64,000 nt of DNA, from assembly GCA_048013815.1 (NCBI GenBank), contig CM106586.1, positions 16,864,001 through 16,928,000 on the forward strand, read 5' to 3'. The translations under genes and the position numbers were made by a program. Positions 12,488 through 25,800 of this stretch are shown piece after piece. The notes under the pieces are model-generated. The model saw nothing but the letters and a program-made list of their open reading frames with translations. It ran no database searches and was not told where the DNA came from. How positions within the stretch are numbered: the first letter of the stretch is position 1; every line of letters starts with the position of its first letter. Origin of the DNA: Setoptus koraiensis. Lineage: Eukaryota; Arthropoda.

Positions 12488-14142
12488 TGTGAAAATACAA
12501 CGCGCCAGTTAATGCTCATTTTCGCCATCATGCAATCATCTAATGTCGGCCATAATGACACAACAATATCGCTCAAAAGCGCCCCACTTGCCAGCAAATG
12601 GTAGTGACATTCACTATATTTTTATATTGCTCGCTTGCCACTCACCAGCCAACGCAATAAGTGCAAAGCCGTGGGTCTTGCCAGCAGAGCCAGCCAGCAG
12701 TAGTTACCAGCATCTGGCGTAAACCTGAAATTGGCGCCATCTGGCGTTGTACCTCATCTGAAGATGCGTCGCACACCCGGCCATTTTATCCGCTTTATCT
12801 GCTGGTGTGCATAATTTCAAATATCCGCCTGTGGACGCCATTTCAATCAACGCCTCTGCCCGTGCAAAATGCGCGCGTATGTTGCCACAGCGAGCACCGT
12901 CCAACGGTTCGTGGGCACAGAATTTCTGCACAGAGCTGGCCCCAATTGTTTTATCCCGAAAATTATAAATCATTTCCCTGGGCCCCATCCAGCGCGCGGC
13001 CGGCCCCAGTGCATTAACTCGATGCCAAGGCAACCATTAAGTTCTGCAGGCCACTCATGCTCGCCGAGCTATCATGCGGGCCGGCCCCATTTTTAAGCGC
13101 TGGCAAGCCAGACTAATAACCAGACTGGCACGGCGATGCACACAACACAACAGAGCGATTTTAGCAAATTGCAATAATAAAAGAAAGAAAGGAAACAATT
13201 TATGCAAATCACGTGCCAGCCACTAGACTGCTGCATTTAGCTAATTGATCCGCCGCCGCGGCAGCCATCACACGAGACGACAACGCAAAGATCCCTTTCG
13301 GGGGGCCCCAATGGCGCACCCGATGATGCCGCCAGACTCATCGGCTGAAACGCTTCGTGGGCTGGCTATTTTTAGTGAACGATTGATCATTGTTTGTTTG
13401 CTCGACAAACAGCGCACACGGAATAATTTGCCAGTGAGTTGACTGAGTTGACAGTGTGAATTACTAGTCGCTTTCGGGGGCCCCACACTCCACACCGATC
13501 TCGTCGCTGATGCGCGCTGTCTAAAGTTTACTTTTCAGTGCAAGCGTAGCATTTTCACCTTGATACTATCAAGTTGATAGCCGCCGACCACTGTGTGCGT
13601 GTAATGAAATCAGAGTCGGGCCCCAGGCTGCCGGCCCACACAATTAATTATTCCAGGCCAAGTTATGATCAGTGCGCATTATAAATGACAGTTGCGATGA
13701 GTATTGGCAGTGTTTCAATTATCCTCATAAGCGTGCCCTTATGAGCTGGCCGCTTCCAGCGATCGTCGTCTAAATATAACTGTTGGCGAAAATTCAATTC
13801 CGATGATTGCGCGATTCGGGCGAATAAACTCAACAAACACCAATAATCGCCCCCCATAAACAACAATTATTATTCTGCGGTGATTATCCGATCGCGCGAC
13901 CCCTACGAGCGCCTGACAATGCACCGAAATGCCGGATTTCGTCTGCAGCTCGCTTTGACACAACAACGAAACAGTTTGCTACAAAACAATTCGCTGTCGC
14001 TTCGAGAGTTGGCCTCTCGAATTGGGCGACCCAAAAATCTCGTCAACCGGAAAAACCCAACGCGTTGGACGCGCGCTAACCAACCGGCCAATTGAGGTAT
14101 GATTCGCAGACAAACACTGGCCAGATTTTCTACTCAAAATAC

Positions 14143-14148
14143 TTTATT
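14143..14148 (-). terminator. Poly(A) signal of NompC
   Basis: AATAAA on the minus strand, about 45 nt beyond the NompC stop codon. It would give a very short 3' UTR. Confidence 0.6.
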
Positions 14149-14192
14149 TCTGGTCAGTTACGTAAGTTTCGCAGCGATACAACACACGCGGC

Positions 14193-17100
14193 CTAGTCCC
14201 GGTCGGTGGCGTTGGTCGTCTCGATGACCTCCTCTTCCTCTTTTATGATGACGCCAATGTTTTCCCAGTATTTTTTCACAATTATGCTCCAATTGACCAC
14301 CTCGTTCACTCGCTTTATGTTGGCCGCTTCCACGTTGCACACGGACACCGCCTGCGACAGGGCCGACATGCCCGTGGTGTGTCCGTTGGCGTGGCCGCCC
14401 GGGCCGCCGCCGCTACCGCCACCAATCGAGTTGTTCGTATTGCCCCCGGTTTGTCCGGCGGAAGTTGCGCCCGCGCCGCCGTTCATGATGTCCTGAATGG
14501 ACGCTTGGGTGTCCTTGCGCTGCGCCATCCGCTGCGCCAACCGGGGCGACTTGGACATCCAGATTTGGGCGGCGCGCGAGGCCGCGCCCGAGACGCTCTG
14601 TTTGCGATTGAAGGCCGCAATGGCCATTTTCTCTGTTTTTTGGCGCTGCTGCTGCCGTCGCTTAAATTCCCTGTACAAATCCAACCAGATGCCCACCAGC
14701 AATATGAGGGGCGACGGCGTGGGCGAGGTGCGTATCATGTTGCGTATTAGAGTGGCCCGGCCAAATTTCCACTCGATATCGGAGCGGGCCTCAATGCGCT
14801 GATAAGTGTTTGACATCATGGCGATGAGCAAATTGATTAAAACAACCACTGTTATCATCATGTAAACACCGAACACTATCTTCATGATGACCTTCGAGAA
14901 ACTGGGGCTCTGATGCATGGGCGGCATAAAATCTGGCTCCACCAGGCCGAACAGCGAATAGAATAACATTTCGAACGTAAACAGTGGCGACTGAAATTCA
15001 ATACCCATGCTGGGCGTGTTAGTTGCAACTAGTTGCTGACCGGCGCCGCCGCCGCTCGTCGATGAGGCCTGTCCGTCGGCGGCCGGCGGACTTGACACGC
15101 CGGGCACATTAATTAGCGCACTCAAATTGGCCTGGGGTGGCTCAAAAACGGGCACGTAGATGGCGCTTACGGTTAGCGAAAAGCCCAACAAAAATATGCC
15201 CATTATCACCAAAAAGCGCATCATATCCTTCATGAGATCCTGTATAATGACCGCCCACGGTCCAAACAAATGGTGGAAGGTGAGAAAATTGAGCAGCTCC
15301 ACGAAGGACAACAGCAGCACCAGGGCCATCAATTGGTTGCGCACAAACAGGACATAGGGTCGCATTTCGTCGCTCAAAAATACGCCGCCAAATATGTGCA
15401 CCGTTATGGCGGTGAAACCGATCACCAAATTGACTAATTTTATCGAGCCAAAGCCCGCCTTGTCGGGCGGATTTGACATGGTGGTGGCCAGGATGCCCAT
15501 GAACCACAACAGCAGCAGCCACTCGTGGAAGGGCGGTATCATGTTGGTCCAGCGATATATGGGCAGCCAGGGATTTATGATGGTGAACACCAGCAATATG
15601 ATAAAGAACAGATGCGACACCAAATACGACATGAACTTTATCACAGGGATGGTGGCCAGCCGATGCTGGGCTCGAGAAATTTCCGAGGTTTCCGAGAATT
15701 GGCACACAAATTTTAGGTAAGAGAGAGTATTACAAATAAATAATTATGTAACGGTAATTATGCAACAAAAGATTAATACTTTTAGTGTTCGCGCACATAT
15801 TGAACTTGCAAAAAGTTAATTAACCAGCCGACTAATTAGTGGACGAGCTGAACAGGCGACTCTTAGGACTTCTTAACGATTTCGGAATAATTTCGGCGGA
15901 CCCGAGGCCGTTTTTCGGTGAACACTGTGTTCGCGCCGAATTTTTCGGCAAAAAATTTTTTCGAAATTTTTCGAAATTTTTCAAAATTTTTCGAAATTTT
16001 TCGAAAATTTTCGAAATTTTTCAAAATTTCCGAAATTCTGAAAATTTTGAAAATTCGAAAATTTGAAAGTTTCGAAAAACGAATCTCGCCTCGGATTGGC
16101 CGAAATGCGCGATCGGAGTCAGACGATCGCGATTAGTTTTGTTTTCACTGAGCCTTGAGGTCCGAAATTCTATCGAAATCGGTGAAAAATAATGCCTGTG
16201 CCATAACTAGAAAAGCCAACGAGAAAAGTGCTTTTCACAGCGAGAAAATACTGGGTTGGTTGAGAAAATCATCGCGTCGCTCCACTGGCCACAAGGCTCC
16301 ATTGTGCCCAGTAATTAGTTGGCTGGTTAATTAACTGTTTGCGACTGCCCGAAATTGGTGGCGCGTGACTTGACGTCCCGTGGCACGGGTCGCCTCGCGC
16401 CGGGTAACAAATTAAACTGGCGCCGGGCAACTAATTCAACTGGCGCCGGGCAACTAGGTACGCTGCCTCTGATAGGCGGGGGACGGGGTAAGATCTTATA
16501 TATAATTGAGATGTGATATGAGTACTTACGCCAACGGGGCACGACACGGCCACCCAAATGGGCGGAAAGACGAGAAAACCGAAGAATAGCAGCACGAATT
16601 TCCAGGCCGACCACGACAATGATCCTATCCACACGTTGGACAGGTACCGTTGCACGGAGTGCTGCGAAACAACGTCCTTCCGGTCTAGCTCTATCAGCAC
16701 GTCCAAGAACTCGACCTGGTTGTGATCGAGCGATTTCAGCAGTGCGGTTGCATTATTGGTGCTGGCCACTATTGTGAGCAAATCTGTGGCCACTTGATCG
16801 CACAAGTCGCGCGCAACAACCAAATCCTTGGCTCGATCCTTGTCTTTTTCCACCAGCAACTCGTAACATTTTGCCAGCTTCACCGCTATGTCTATGGGGG
16901 CCTCGCTAACCAAAATAAACTCCTGAATGGGCCTGTTGTTGTGCTGCTTGCTGCAGGCCATCAGATCAATTAGGAACGTCTTGTCCTGCATCAAATCAAA
17001 CGAATCGTGATCCTTTTTCAGCAGATAACTCAGCACCTCCTTGTGGCCCGCGTTTGCGGCCATGCAAATGGGCACCTTGTCGTCGTTGCAGGTCATCTTG

Positions 17101-20100
17101 GGGTCGGCGCCGCTCTCCACCAGCAGCTTCACCACGTCCAGGTAGCCGTGCCGGGCCGCATAGTGGAGCGCCGTCCAACCGCGATCGTCCTGATAGTTCA
17201 TTTGGGCGCCCTGGCCGATGAGCAGCGCGGCCATGTCCTTGTGTCCGTGCGCCGACGAGAAATGCAGCGCGGTCCGGCCGTGCCCGTCCGCCTTGGTCAG
17301 CCCGTCCGTGGAGCGGCTGATGAGCAGGCCCGCCACCAGCAGGTGGCCGCCCTGCGCGGCCAGATGCACGGGAATGGTTTTCTGCGTGCGGATATAACGA
17401 GAGGTTAGTTAGTTATTTGTTGTCGGTGTCGGCGGATTTGGGGCTTTCGGCGGCTCTCGGCGCTGGGGTACTCACGTTGATCTCGGTGGGCGAGTCGACC
17501 TGGACGCCGGCGCTGTTGAGCAGCATCCGCACGACGCCCTCGTGCCCGTTGCGGCAGGCCAAGTGAAGGGGCGTGAGCCCGAAGTCGGCCTTGGGGTCGA
17601 CGCTGCTGCGCTCGCTGCGGATGCCGCCCGGCACGCGGCAGCGCAACATTTCGGCCACGAACTCGGTCTGGCCGCAATTGGAGGCGACGTGCAACGCGGT
17701 CAGTCCGTTCCGTTTGCTGCACAATTTCCAGTCGCTGTTGCGGATGGTGTGCAGCACCTTGACGTGACCGTTTTTTGCGGCCAAATGAAGCGCGGTCTCG
17801 CCGAGCATGTTCTCGTCGCTGGGCTTTGCGCCGCTTTGCAGCAGCAAGCGCACTATTTCGGCGTATCCGTTTTCGCTGGCCAAATGCAACGCGGTCAGTC
17901 CCGACTTTTTGATGCGGTTCTGAATGACCGCGTCCCGGTTGAAGCGCAGCAACTCCTTGATGGCGCCCAAGCTTCCGTTCATGGCCGCTATGTGGGCGCA
18001 AGTGTAACCGTTCTTGTTGGGCATAATCAGTAGTTCGGGCCGGTTTGTGAGAAACAATTTCAGCACGTCGGCGTGATTCTTGCGTGCAGCCAAATGCAAG
18101 GGCGTTTGGCTCTGGTTGTCTATGGCATTTAGGTCGCTGCCCAGCTTCAAAAGCAGCGTTTCGCACACCTCCAACTGGCCATTTTCGGCGGCCAAATGCA
18201 ACGGAGTTTGCTTGACCAGGGTCATGGCGTCCAGAATGGCGCCGTGCTCGGTCACTAACTGGAGCACCATCGATATGAAGCCGTGTTTGGCCGCTATGTG
18301 GAGCGGCGTCATGCCGGGCTTGTTGCGCACGTTCACGAAGGCGTTGTGCTCGAGCAATATGTCCACCACTTGCTCGTGGCCGCGGCCCACGGCCACGTGC
18401 AGCGGCGCCTCGCCGTTCTCGTCGAACACGTCTATGCGCGCCGTCTGGTTGATGAGCATCCTAATCAGTTCCGGGTGACCGTGATAACAGGCATAAAACA
18501 GCGGTGTCCACAGCGACTTGGCGGGCTTATTGCAAGCGAGCTGACAGTCTTGCTGGCTCAAATGGGCGAATATTTCTTGCAAAATGTTTGTGTTGCCCGA
18601 TTGGCAGTTGTAATGGACGGGCGTTTGTAGTTGGTTGAAATTTTGCAAAAATACGTCGCCGCCGTGATTCAGTAGCGCTTGCATGATATCGCGATCCTCC
18701 AATTCGTAATGGCTCAGCGAACCGGTCAAATTGGCCGCATAGTGAACGCTGCTCTCGCCAACGCTGTTCTGCTGATTAATTAACTTCTTTGCCTGAATGG
18801 GGTTCCGTTTCTCGTTCACGTGATACAATATGGTCTTGATGAGCAGACACTGGGATTCGCGTACGCACACGTGCAATATATTTTCGCCCAATGTGTTTTG
18901 CATGTCGATTTTGGCGCCGTCATTCAGCAGCAGCTCCATGGCCTTGGTGTTGCCCGAGCGCGTTGCGTAATGCAGCGGCGTCTCGTGCCCGTTCTCGGTG
19001 GCGTCGATGTCCGCGCCCGAGCGGATCAGCAAATCCACACAGTCCTCGCCGTCTTTTATCAGTGTGGCCAAATGGAGCGGCGTTTCGCCGTCGCGGGTCG
19101 TCTTCAGCTGCAAATTGGCGCCCAAGCCGAGCAACGCCTCCACTAGCTCGTGCTTGCCAAACTTGACCGCCAAATGGAGCGGCGTCAGCCCGTCCTTTGT
19201 GCGGCTGTCCACGTTCTCGCCCTTGGCCACGATGGCCTTCACCACCTCCACGTGGCCGCGAATGCTCGCTATGTGTATGCACTTGGCGCCCTCCTTGTTG
19301 GGCATATGAATGGGTATGCCCTTGCGGATGAACCCGAGCGCCGCCTGGGCATTGTACGCGCTCGAGGCCAAATGCATCAGCGTCGATCCGTCCTTTGTGC
19401 GATACATTATGGACGCCTTGAACTTTTCGGACAATATGTCCACTATGCGCTGTAAGCCGCGCGCTGTCGCCACGTGCAACGGGCTCTGGTGGTCGCGGTC
19501 CTGCACGTCCGGGTCGGCGCCCGCCTGGCACAGCAAGCGCACAAACTCCTCCAGTTCCTGTTCGCACGCTATGTGTAGCGCCGTTTGACCCTTCAGATTT
19601 TGCAGATCCAAATTGGAGCCGTAATCTATGGCCAGTTTGAGTATTTCGATGTCCTTGTTTTTGGTGGCCATGTGAATGACGTAATTGTCGTCGATGAGCC
19701 GCTTGAAGTGCAGCTGATCGCGCGGTATTGTCTGCAACAGATCCTGGACGGCGCCCTCGTTGCCCGCTTGCACCGCTATCAGCAACGGGATGTTGCCCTC
19801 GCCGTCTTGCTCGAGTCGGGCATTTTCGGGGCACGCCTCCAATAGCAAATTGAGCGCAGTGAGCGCCGACAGTGACGCCTTGCCCGCCAGTATGTGCAGC
19901 GGCAACTGCTCCTTAGCGCCGCCCCGCACCATCGGGTTGGCGCGGCACTGCAACAGGGTACGGATGGTGCCGTCCTGATCGTTGCCCTTTATCTGCGCGG
20001 TGGGTATAAACATACAGGCCAAGTGCAGCGGCGTCACATTGTCGCAATCGCACGCGTTCACGTTGTACCCGAGCCCGCGCACCAGCTTCTCTATTATGGC

Positions 20101-21969
20101 GGGCTTGTTGTCGCGGGCCGCGTACATCACGGGCGTCCACAGGGCGCCCTCGGTGACGCACCGACGCAACTCAAAACTGCCCCAGCTCTTCAGCGTGAAA
20201 TAGTGGCGCTTGTTGGCCAGTAGCTCCTCCACGGCGAGCCAGTCGCCGTTTTTGGCCAGCCACAACAGTTTCATGTCGAGCTCGTCGGGCTCGCGCATAA
20301 TAGACAGATCGAGCACCTTCAATTGACTCATGTCGATTGGCTGATTGGCGGGCTCCGGCCCGCACCCCCCGCCGGACAGTGGCGCCACCTCGGGCTGCTG
20401 GGCCGCCACTGGCTGGCCACTGTCCGGGCCGCCTAATGATGATGTCAGCCCGGCGCCCAAATCGATGGATATCACATTATCGCTTATGTGAACCAGCTGG
20501 CTATTATTAGCTGGTTGCGCCGGCGGGCCGCCGCTCATGACGTCGCTCGTTAATAAGGAGCCTCGCCGATTTTGCCGGCCCGTCTCCGCTGCACCCGACA
20601 CCGGCTGTGCGGCGAACTTTGCGTGCTGCTGCGCCACATTACCGATGTGACCGATTTGGGCCTGATTAACGAGCGGCGAGCCGCCACTTCCGGTCGCAGA
20701 CGGCTGCTGCACGGATGCGGCTGGCCCGGTCCCGGCCGCCGTGGCTGCTGGGCCGGCCCCCATCGCGGTCGGGTCGGCGCCCGGCACAAGCACATGCGAC
20801 GAATTGGTCTTCTTGAGGATGCCCTTATGTATCGGTTGGGGCGCATTATTGGTGGTCTGTTGTTTATTGCCGGCGTTAGCGGTTATTGCGCCGCTGGCCG
20901 CCGCCGCCGGTCTCGTTGCCAGCGTGTGACCCGGCGCTAATGGGGCCTCTAATGCGCGGCCCGCCGCTAGCTGTTGTCCGCCAGCGACGAGCGCATCAGC
21001 GCTGCCGAGCGAAGTGGCGCCGTCATGATCCGATGAATCACGGCACTGGTCGGCGTCGGGTCCCGGTCGGCGCGCTTGTTCGCGATTGAACATTTGCCCG
21101 GTCGGCGGGCTGCTGCCGTTGTTATTTTCGGCCGCCGGATTGCTGGCCATATTGAACGGCGGCATGCTGTTACTATTCATTATTGGCCTGACGGGGCTCA
21201 CTAGCGGCGATCTACTGGCGCTGGTGTCGCTAATGGGGCCCAAAGTTGCGCAAGTAGCTGGGTGCGGGTCCGCATTGTTTGTTTGTCGCCGGTGTCGTTC
21301 ATTGTTTGTCGTCGTGGTCGTCGTCGTCGTGGTGGCCGGTGCAATTGGAGCGGCCACGCAATCGGTCAATTTCTCAAATTGCACTTGCTGCTGCTGCTTG
21401 CCGTTTGTCGTTGCGTCGCTGCTGCGGCCAGAGGGGCCCAAAGTGGGGCCGCTTTGCCTCGAGCAAGCCCTCTCGTTGGCCTCAATCACAATCTGGGACA
21501 TGTCGAGCACAACGGCCGAGCGCTGCGTTCCGTCTCGGGCCTCATTGGCGCTTCTCAATTGGCCGTGCGGGTCGCCGCGGCCCGAGCCCTCGTCGCTTCC
21601 GTCGTCGCTGGCGGGCCGCGCAATCGAGGACGACGACGAGCTGGCCCGATCGTCTCCCCGAATCACATTCAAAGTCTGTAGATCGTCTTGGTGCTGCTTG
21701 GACGTCAGATCGGTGTAATAAAAAGACAGCGTCGTCGTGGCCGCACTCAATTCGGCCCGCTGACCACTAATATCTGGCAATTGCGTTACGACTTGTAGTT
21801 GTTGTTGCTGTTGTTGCTGTTGGTCTTGATGGGCCACGGAGCTCACTTTATTTCTGCCCGACACAAAACAACTTCGTGGCTTCGAAGTGGGCGCGCTCTG
21901 GGGCACCTTCTTGCGGCGCATTTTATCCTTCGATGCACTTGATTGCTGAACTGGCAAGTACACAACCAT
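14193..21969 (-). CDS. nompC: NOMPC / TRPN mechanotransduction channel, three exons
   Basis: Mechanically gated cation channel of touch, hearing and proprioceptive neurons, tethered to microtubules by its ankyrin spring. Exons at 21,969-17,476, 17,381-16,530 and 15,665-14,193, all GT-AG and phase 0, give about 2,272 residues. I count exactly 29 ankyrin repeats, from WTPVMYAA (about residue 610) to KVPICMAA, the family number. A linker helix region with QEFILVSEAPID and VEFLDVLIE follows, then six membrane segments, a pore with FEMLFYSLFGL, and S6 running into NLLIAMMSNTYQRIEARSDIEWKFG, the TRP-domain start. The third-exon acceptor was chosen because it joins PVG to HRLATIPVIKFMSYL, which matches the fly protein. 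The oddity is about 545 low-complexity residues (poly-Q, poly-T, Ala/Pro-rich) before the conserved start. The true initiator may be a downstream Met, for example that of MSQLKVLDL near 20,331. Confidence 0.96.
15938..16081. repeat. 10-bp tandem repeat in NompC intron 2
   Basis: Many copies of TCGAAATTTT and one-base variants, decaying toward the right. It lies inside the second intron (15,666-16,529). Confidence 0.9.
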
Positions 21970-22833
21970 TTGCGATATGATTGCTCGCTTGCTGATGCTG
22001 CCACTAACTGCTCTATTTGTGAGCTCGATTTGCCAGCCTCGGTTGTATCAAGTGGGTCGATGGGCCATTTTCGGTTGCACCCACGACAAACGCAAACTGA
22101 AACACGCCAACGGACAGGCCCAAGCCGTTATGGCCAGCAGCTCGAAGCCTCCAACTGATCAAAATGTCCATTTCCTGGCACGCGCCGTGCACAGAATCGC
22201 GACGGCCCCTCATTCAAATCAAATTCATTGGGGCCTGGAGTGGAATTATTTATAACTCGCGAGTTGTACCTACCCACACATAAATACACACATAAAAATG
22301 TATATAAATTCAAAAAGATTGCCCCGGACAGACAAGCGCCGAAGCATGGGCATAATCTGGCGTTTTAATTATTCAATTTTTAACAAACAACAGCAGTTGT
22401 AACAAAGAGCTCGCGTTTATTAATTCGTGCGACGGACGCGCAAAGCCAATTTCGCGACGGTTTCGGCGATTGTTTCACCGAATCGAAACAATTGCCGAAA
22501 CCGTCGCGAAACAGGCCAGCGAGCATCCGCCAACTGCCCAGTGGGGCCGCCGACTCCGCGTCGCGACAACAGGCTCGCACAATGACATTGCGACAATATT
22601 TTGCGACACGCACGAAACAACGGGGCCCCAATGAGTCGTGCCAGCCGACGGAGATATAAATCAATGCAGCGGCCCCGTCGGGCGCAGTGGGGCCCCGGTG
22701 GACGCAGCGAGGCTTCGGTGTCTCGAGGGCGGCCTCTTTCGGCGGCAGATAAAATAGAAGTGACATTTTTCGGAATAGGAAAATTCGAAAATTTCCACCG
22801 GAAATGACGGCTAGTCGCTCAATTTTTTGGCCC
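21970..22833. other. Spacer between NompC 5' end and the ADAR-like gene 3' end
   Basis: Both flanking genes are on the minus strand, so this holds the NompC promoter/5' UTR and the 3' flank of the ADAR-like gene. I see no convincing coding exon. It contains the strong hairpin at 22,450-22,511 and several GGGGCCCC motifs at about 22,620-22,695. A minus-strand AATAAA at about 22,414 is a possible poly(A) signal for the ADAR-like gene. Confidence 0.6.
22450..22511. repeat. 27-bp near-perfect inverted repeat (hairpin)
   Basis: Arms at 22,450-22,476 and 22,485-22,511 pair at 26 of 27 positions around an 8-nt loop. The core arm is TTTCGCGACGGTTTCGGC. It could be a fold-back element or a structured RNA; nothing in the sequence decides this. 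Confidence 0.9.
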
Positions 22834-25800
22834 TTAAATTGACGATTTGGAGGGCGTCGCGTCGAGCTGGCCCTCGCTGGCGGCCTTCTTTTTCTTTTTG
22901 CCCGGCTTCAGTTTCTTGAGCAGCGCCTTGGGTCCAAATCTCTTTTTCGATTTGGTGCTGCTTATCTCGGACGGCGTCGGCGTCGGGCTGGCCGGCATGG
23001 CCGCGGGCCCCGGCGGACTCGACACAGCGCTAGATTGGCTGCCCAGCAGCAGCAGCCTGTTTGACAGGTCAGGCAGCGAGTTATCTCTGGATCTGAGCGG
23101 TCGGGTGGAGATTCGATCGGGTATCTCTATGTCGGTGTCTGGGTGCGCTTGCGGCGCTTGGGTTGTGTCGGCGGCGGCCGATCGCGCCGGTTCGCGCGCG
23201 CCCAAATTGTCGTCTGGCCGCACATTGGATTTATTTTCCGCCGCTGCTGGATTCATCATTCTAGACGATCCATCATGCGCTGCATTGGCGACGTCGTTTG
23301 TTTGCTCGTCGGGTCCGAATTGCTGGGGCCGCGCCGCCGATCGAGGCGACGGAGATTGTTGGGACGGCGCCGGCGGTTGAGGCGACGGAGATTGGTGCGA
23401 GCTGCTGCGCAGCACCTTGCAATTGATTTGATCTTCGTAATTTTTAACCTTATCGTAGCTGTTCACCCAGTCGGGGCCGCCCGCGGCCACGCGCAAATCA
23501 TTCATGAAAATGGGACTGCACAGGTATTTGACATAGTTGTATTGGAAGGCCAGATTCTTGAGTGCCCTATAGGTGACCCGCGAGCCGGGCTCCATGCTGG
23601 CGAAGAAGCGGGCCCCGTTGTGTCCGTCGTGCAAGAACGGGCTTGCGTTTCCGTTGGCCGCTATGCGCAGCAGCCTTTGCATCATTTGCGCCTTGCACAG
23701 GCGCGAGCCGGCGGGGGCCAGCTTTTTTCGCACGAGCGGGCAGGCAGAATTCAATTTAAACATATCATCGTATTATTATTATCATATTCACAGTGTTTTG
23801 GCGATATTGTCACGATATTATCACGATATTTTCACGATATTTTCACGATATTATCACGATATTTTCACGATCATTATCACGATATTTTCACGATCATTAT
23901 CATCGTTGCGCCGTTACCATTATTGCGCCATCGTGGCGTACCTACCTGGTCTGAGATGTCGGTGGCGGTCGGCGGGTCGCAGTGCGCGCCGGCCCGCCGG
24001 TAGGGCGACTTGACGGTGCCGGTGCCGATGTGCAGCAGCTCGGCCGCCTGGTCGTCGAGGTAATCGTGATATGTCCAGTTGAGCGAATTGCGCCCGTCCT
24101 CGTCCACGTCCATCAAACTGTCCAGCGTTTCCGGCAGCGGGCTAATTGTTGATTGTTGCGACGCCCTGTTGGCGATGCTTTTGTACGCAGCCTGGCAGTC
24201 GTCGCGCCACAACAGCAACTTGGGGCACGCCAGCCGGTACGGTTTGCCCGCGTGGGCGGACAGGCCCGATTTGAGGCAGTTCGACTGGAGCGTCTTGAGG
24301 CGCTTCAGGTCGTCCACGCGGCCCAGCAGAATGTGGTCCAGGTACACGGGCTCGACCAGCATGCCCAGCAGGGAGCCCTGGCGTTCGGGCCGGTCGAGGC
24401 GATTCGGGCGACAGCGGCGGGCGATGAGAGCGGCGAGGGCGACGAGAGGGAGGAAATAGACGAGAGAGGGCGACTGATTAGACTATATAGCGCTATCAGC
24501 AGACATGCTATCAATTATCGATCGAGCGCCGATACAAACCTGCAGTCCGAGCACGTTCCACAGACAGATCTTGTGGTCGAGCGATTTGAGTCTCAGTATG
24601 GTGGTGTCCGCGTTGTCCGCCGGGCCCGGCTCGTCGGGCTCGTGCCGCGACACGCTGTCCGGGGTGGCGGAGGCCCGCGACGAGCACCGGCTCGACACAG
24701 ATCGGGTGAGCGTGGTGGGCGAGGCCTCTATCCGGTTGACATACATGGACAGACCGATGTTCCGTTTGATTTTGTATCCGGCGGGCTGGCGAAATTTGTG
24801 AGCTCGCTCGAGCAGGTACGCGTCGTGCGACAATACCCTACCCGAGGCACTGTTGTTGGCGTTGATGATGTCGATTTCTTTGTACAAATAACACAGAAGG
24901 GCCCGGCGAGCCATAGTGGCCGCCCGCGTGTCTATCATGGAGGCGACATTGAGATCGTCGGACAATTTTACGTTGCCCGTTTTGCTGGTGGCAAAACAAA
25001 TCAATCTGTTGTTGTTCTTGGGGTCCCCCCGGTCGTAAGCGATGATGATGGCGATGCTATCGAAGGCCAGCTGAGTGGCGCTTATGTCCAGCAGTGCCAT
25101 TTGATTGTTGAATATCTCGTCCAAGCGGCTGCAAATAAACTCGTGATCGTAGTTTATTTCGTCGGGCCACGCGGTTTTGTCGTCGTCCGTCGGGTCGTCG
25201 CCCTCGTTGCCGTTCCATGTTGCCGACCCGTCGTACACCGACGACATTCGCGACGATCGGCCGCCCAGCTGAGTTGACTGCACCGACACGCTGCCCAGCG
25301 ACGACATGAGCGAGCTCGTTGAGCCCGACAACGGACTGGCCAGTGCCCCGAACGACGGCGCCAGCGCGCTTTCCCGTGGCTGCCGCTGGGCCGCTGCGTC
25401 GCGGTTCTGCGTGGACGGGCGCGGCGGCTTGACGATCGCGGGCACTTGTTGAGTGGCGCTACTTCGCGCAACGGGATCCTCGCACTCGCTTATGCGGTCC
25501 AAATTGGTCTCTTTTATGGTGGGCGGCAGCAGCGGCAGCACGTCGTCCGCGAGCGGCTCGTTGGCCGGCTCGTCGGCGATGTTCGCGGTGCTCATGGAGG
25601 CCCGGTCTCCGCGGTCGTCCTCGGACGAGTCCGTCTCGACGTCGGGCACGGGCGTGTAGTCCAGGCGCGCGTACTGCTTGATGCGGTCCATGTCGTCGTC
25701 CTTCGAGAGGTCGGCCGCGTCAAAGTGGCCCCCTTCCAAGAAGCGGTCCAGCGCGACACTAGCGTCGCTGGTGGATTTTTCGGACACCGCGCTCGCCTTG

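Larger units (their letters stand above)
1..14142. other. GC-rich gene-poor region, no supportable coding gene
   Basis: No stretch on either strand resembles a known protein. The many open frames are what GC-rich DNA gives by chance: they overlap on both strands and consist of low-complexity runs from repeats. The region is rich in CpG and in GGCC-containing palindromes, and carries many microsatellites and 8-24-bp tandem repeats, listed separately. Isolated donor-like sites exist, for example CAG/GTGAGT at about 9,412 and CAG/GTAAGC at about 1,259, so non-coding exons or the 5' part of a gene beyond the window cannot be excluded. It is probably intergenic or long-intron DNA. Several pure G or C runs of about 10-12 nt occur (about 4,013, 7,132, 7,875 and 9,863) and are likely assembly-fragile. 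Confidence 0.6.

Noticed and set aside
17405-21718. Long antisense open frames across NompC (up to about 300 codons)
   Set aside because: They mirror the GC-rich ankyrin codons on the other strand, give Arg/His/Gly-rich peptides with no family resemblance, and are a known artefact of high third-position GC.
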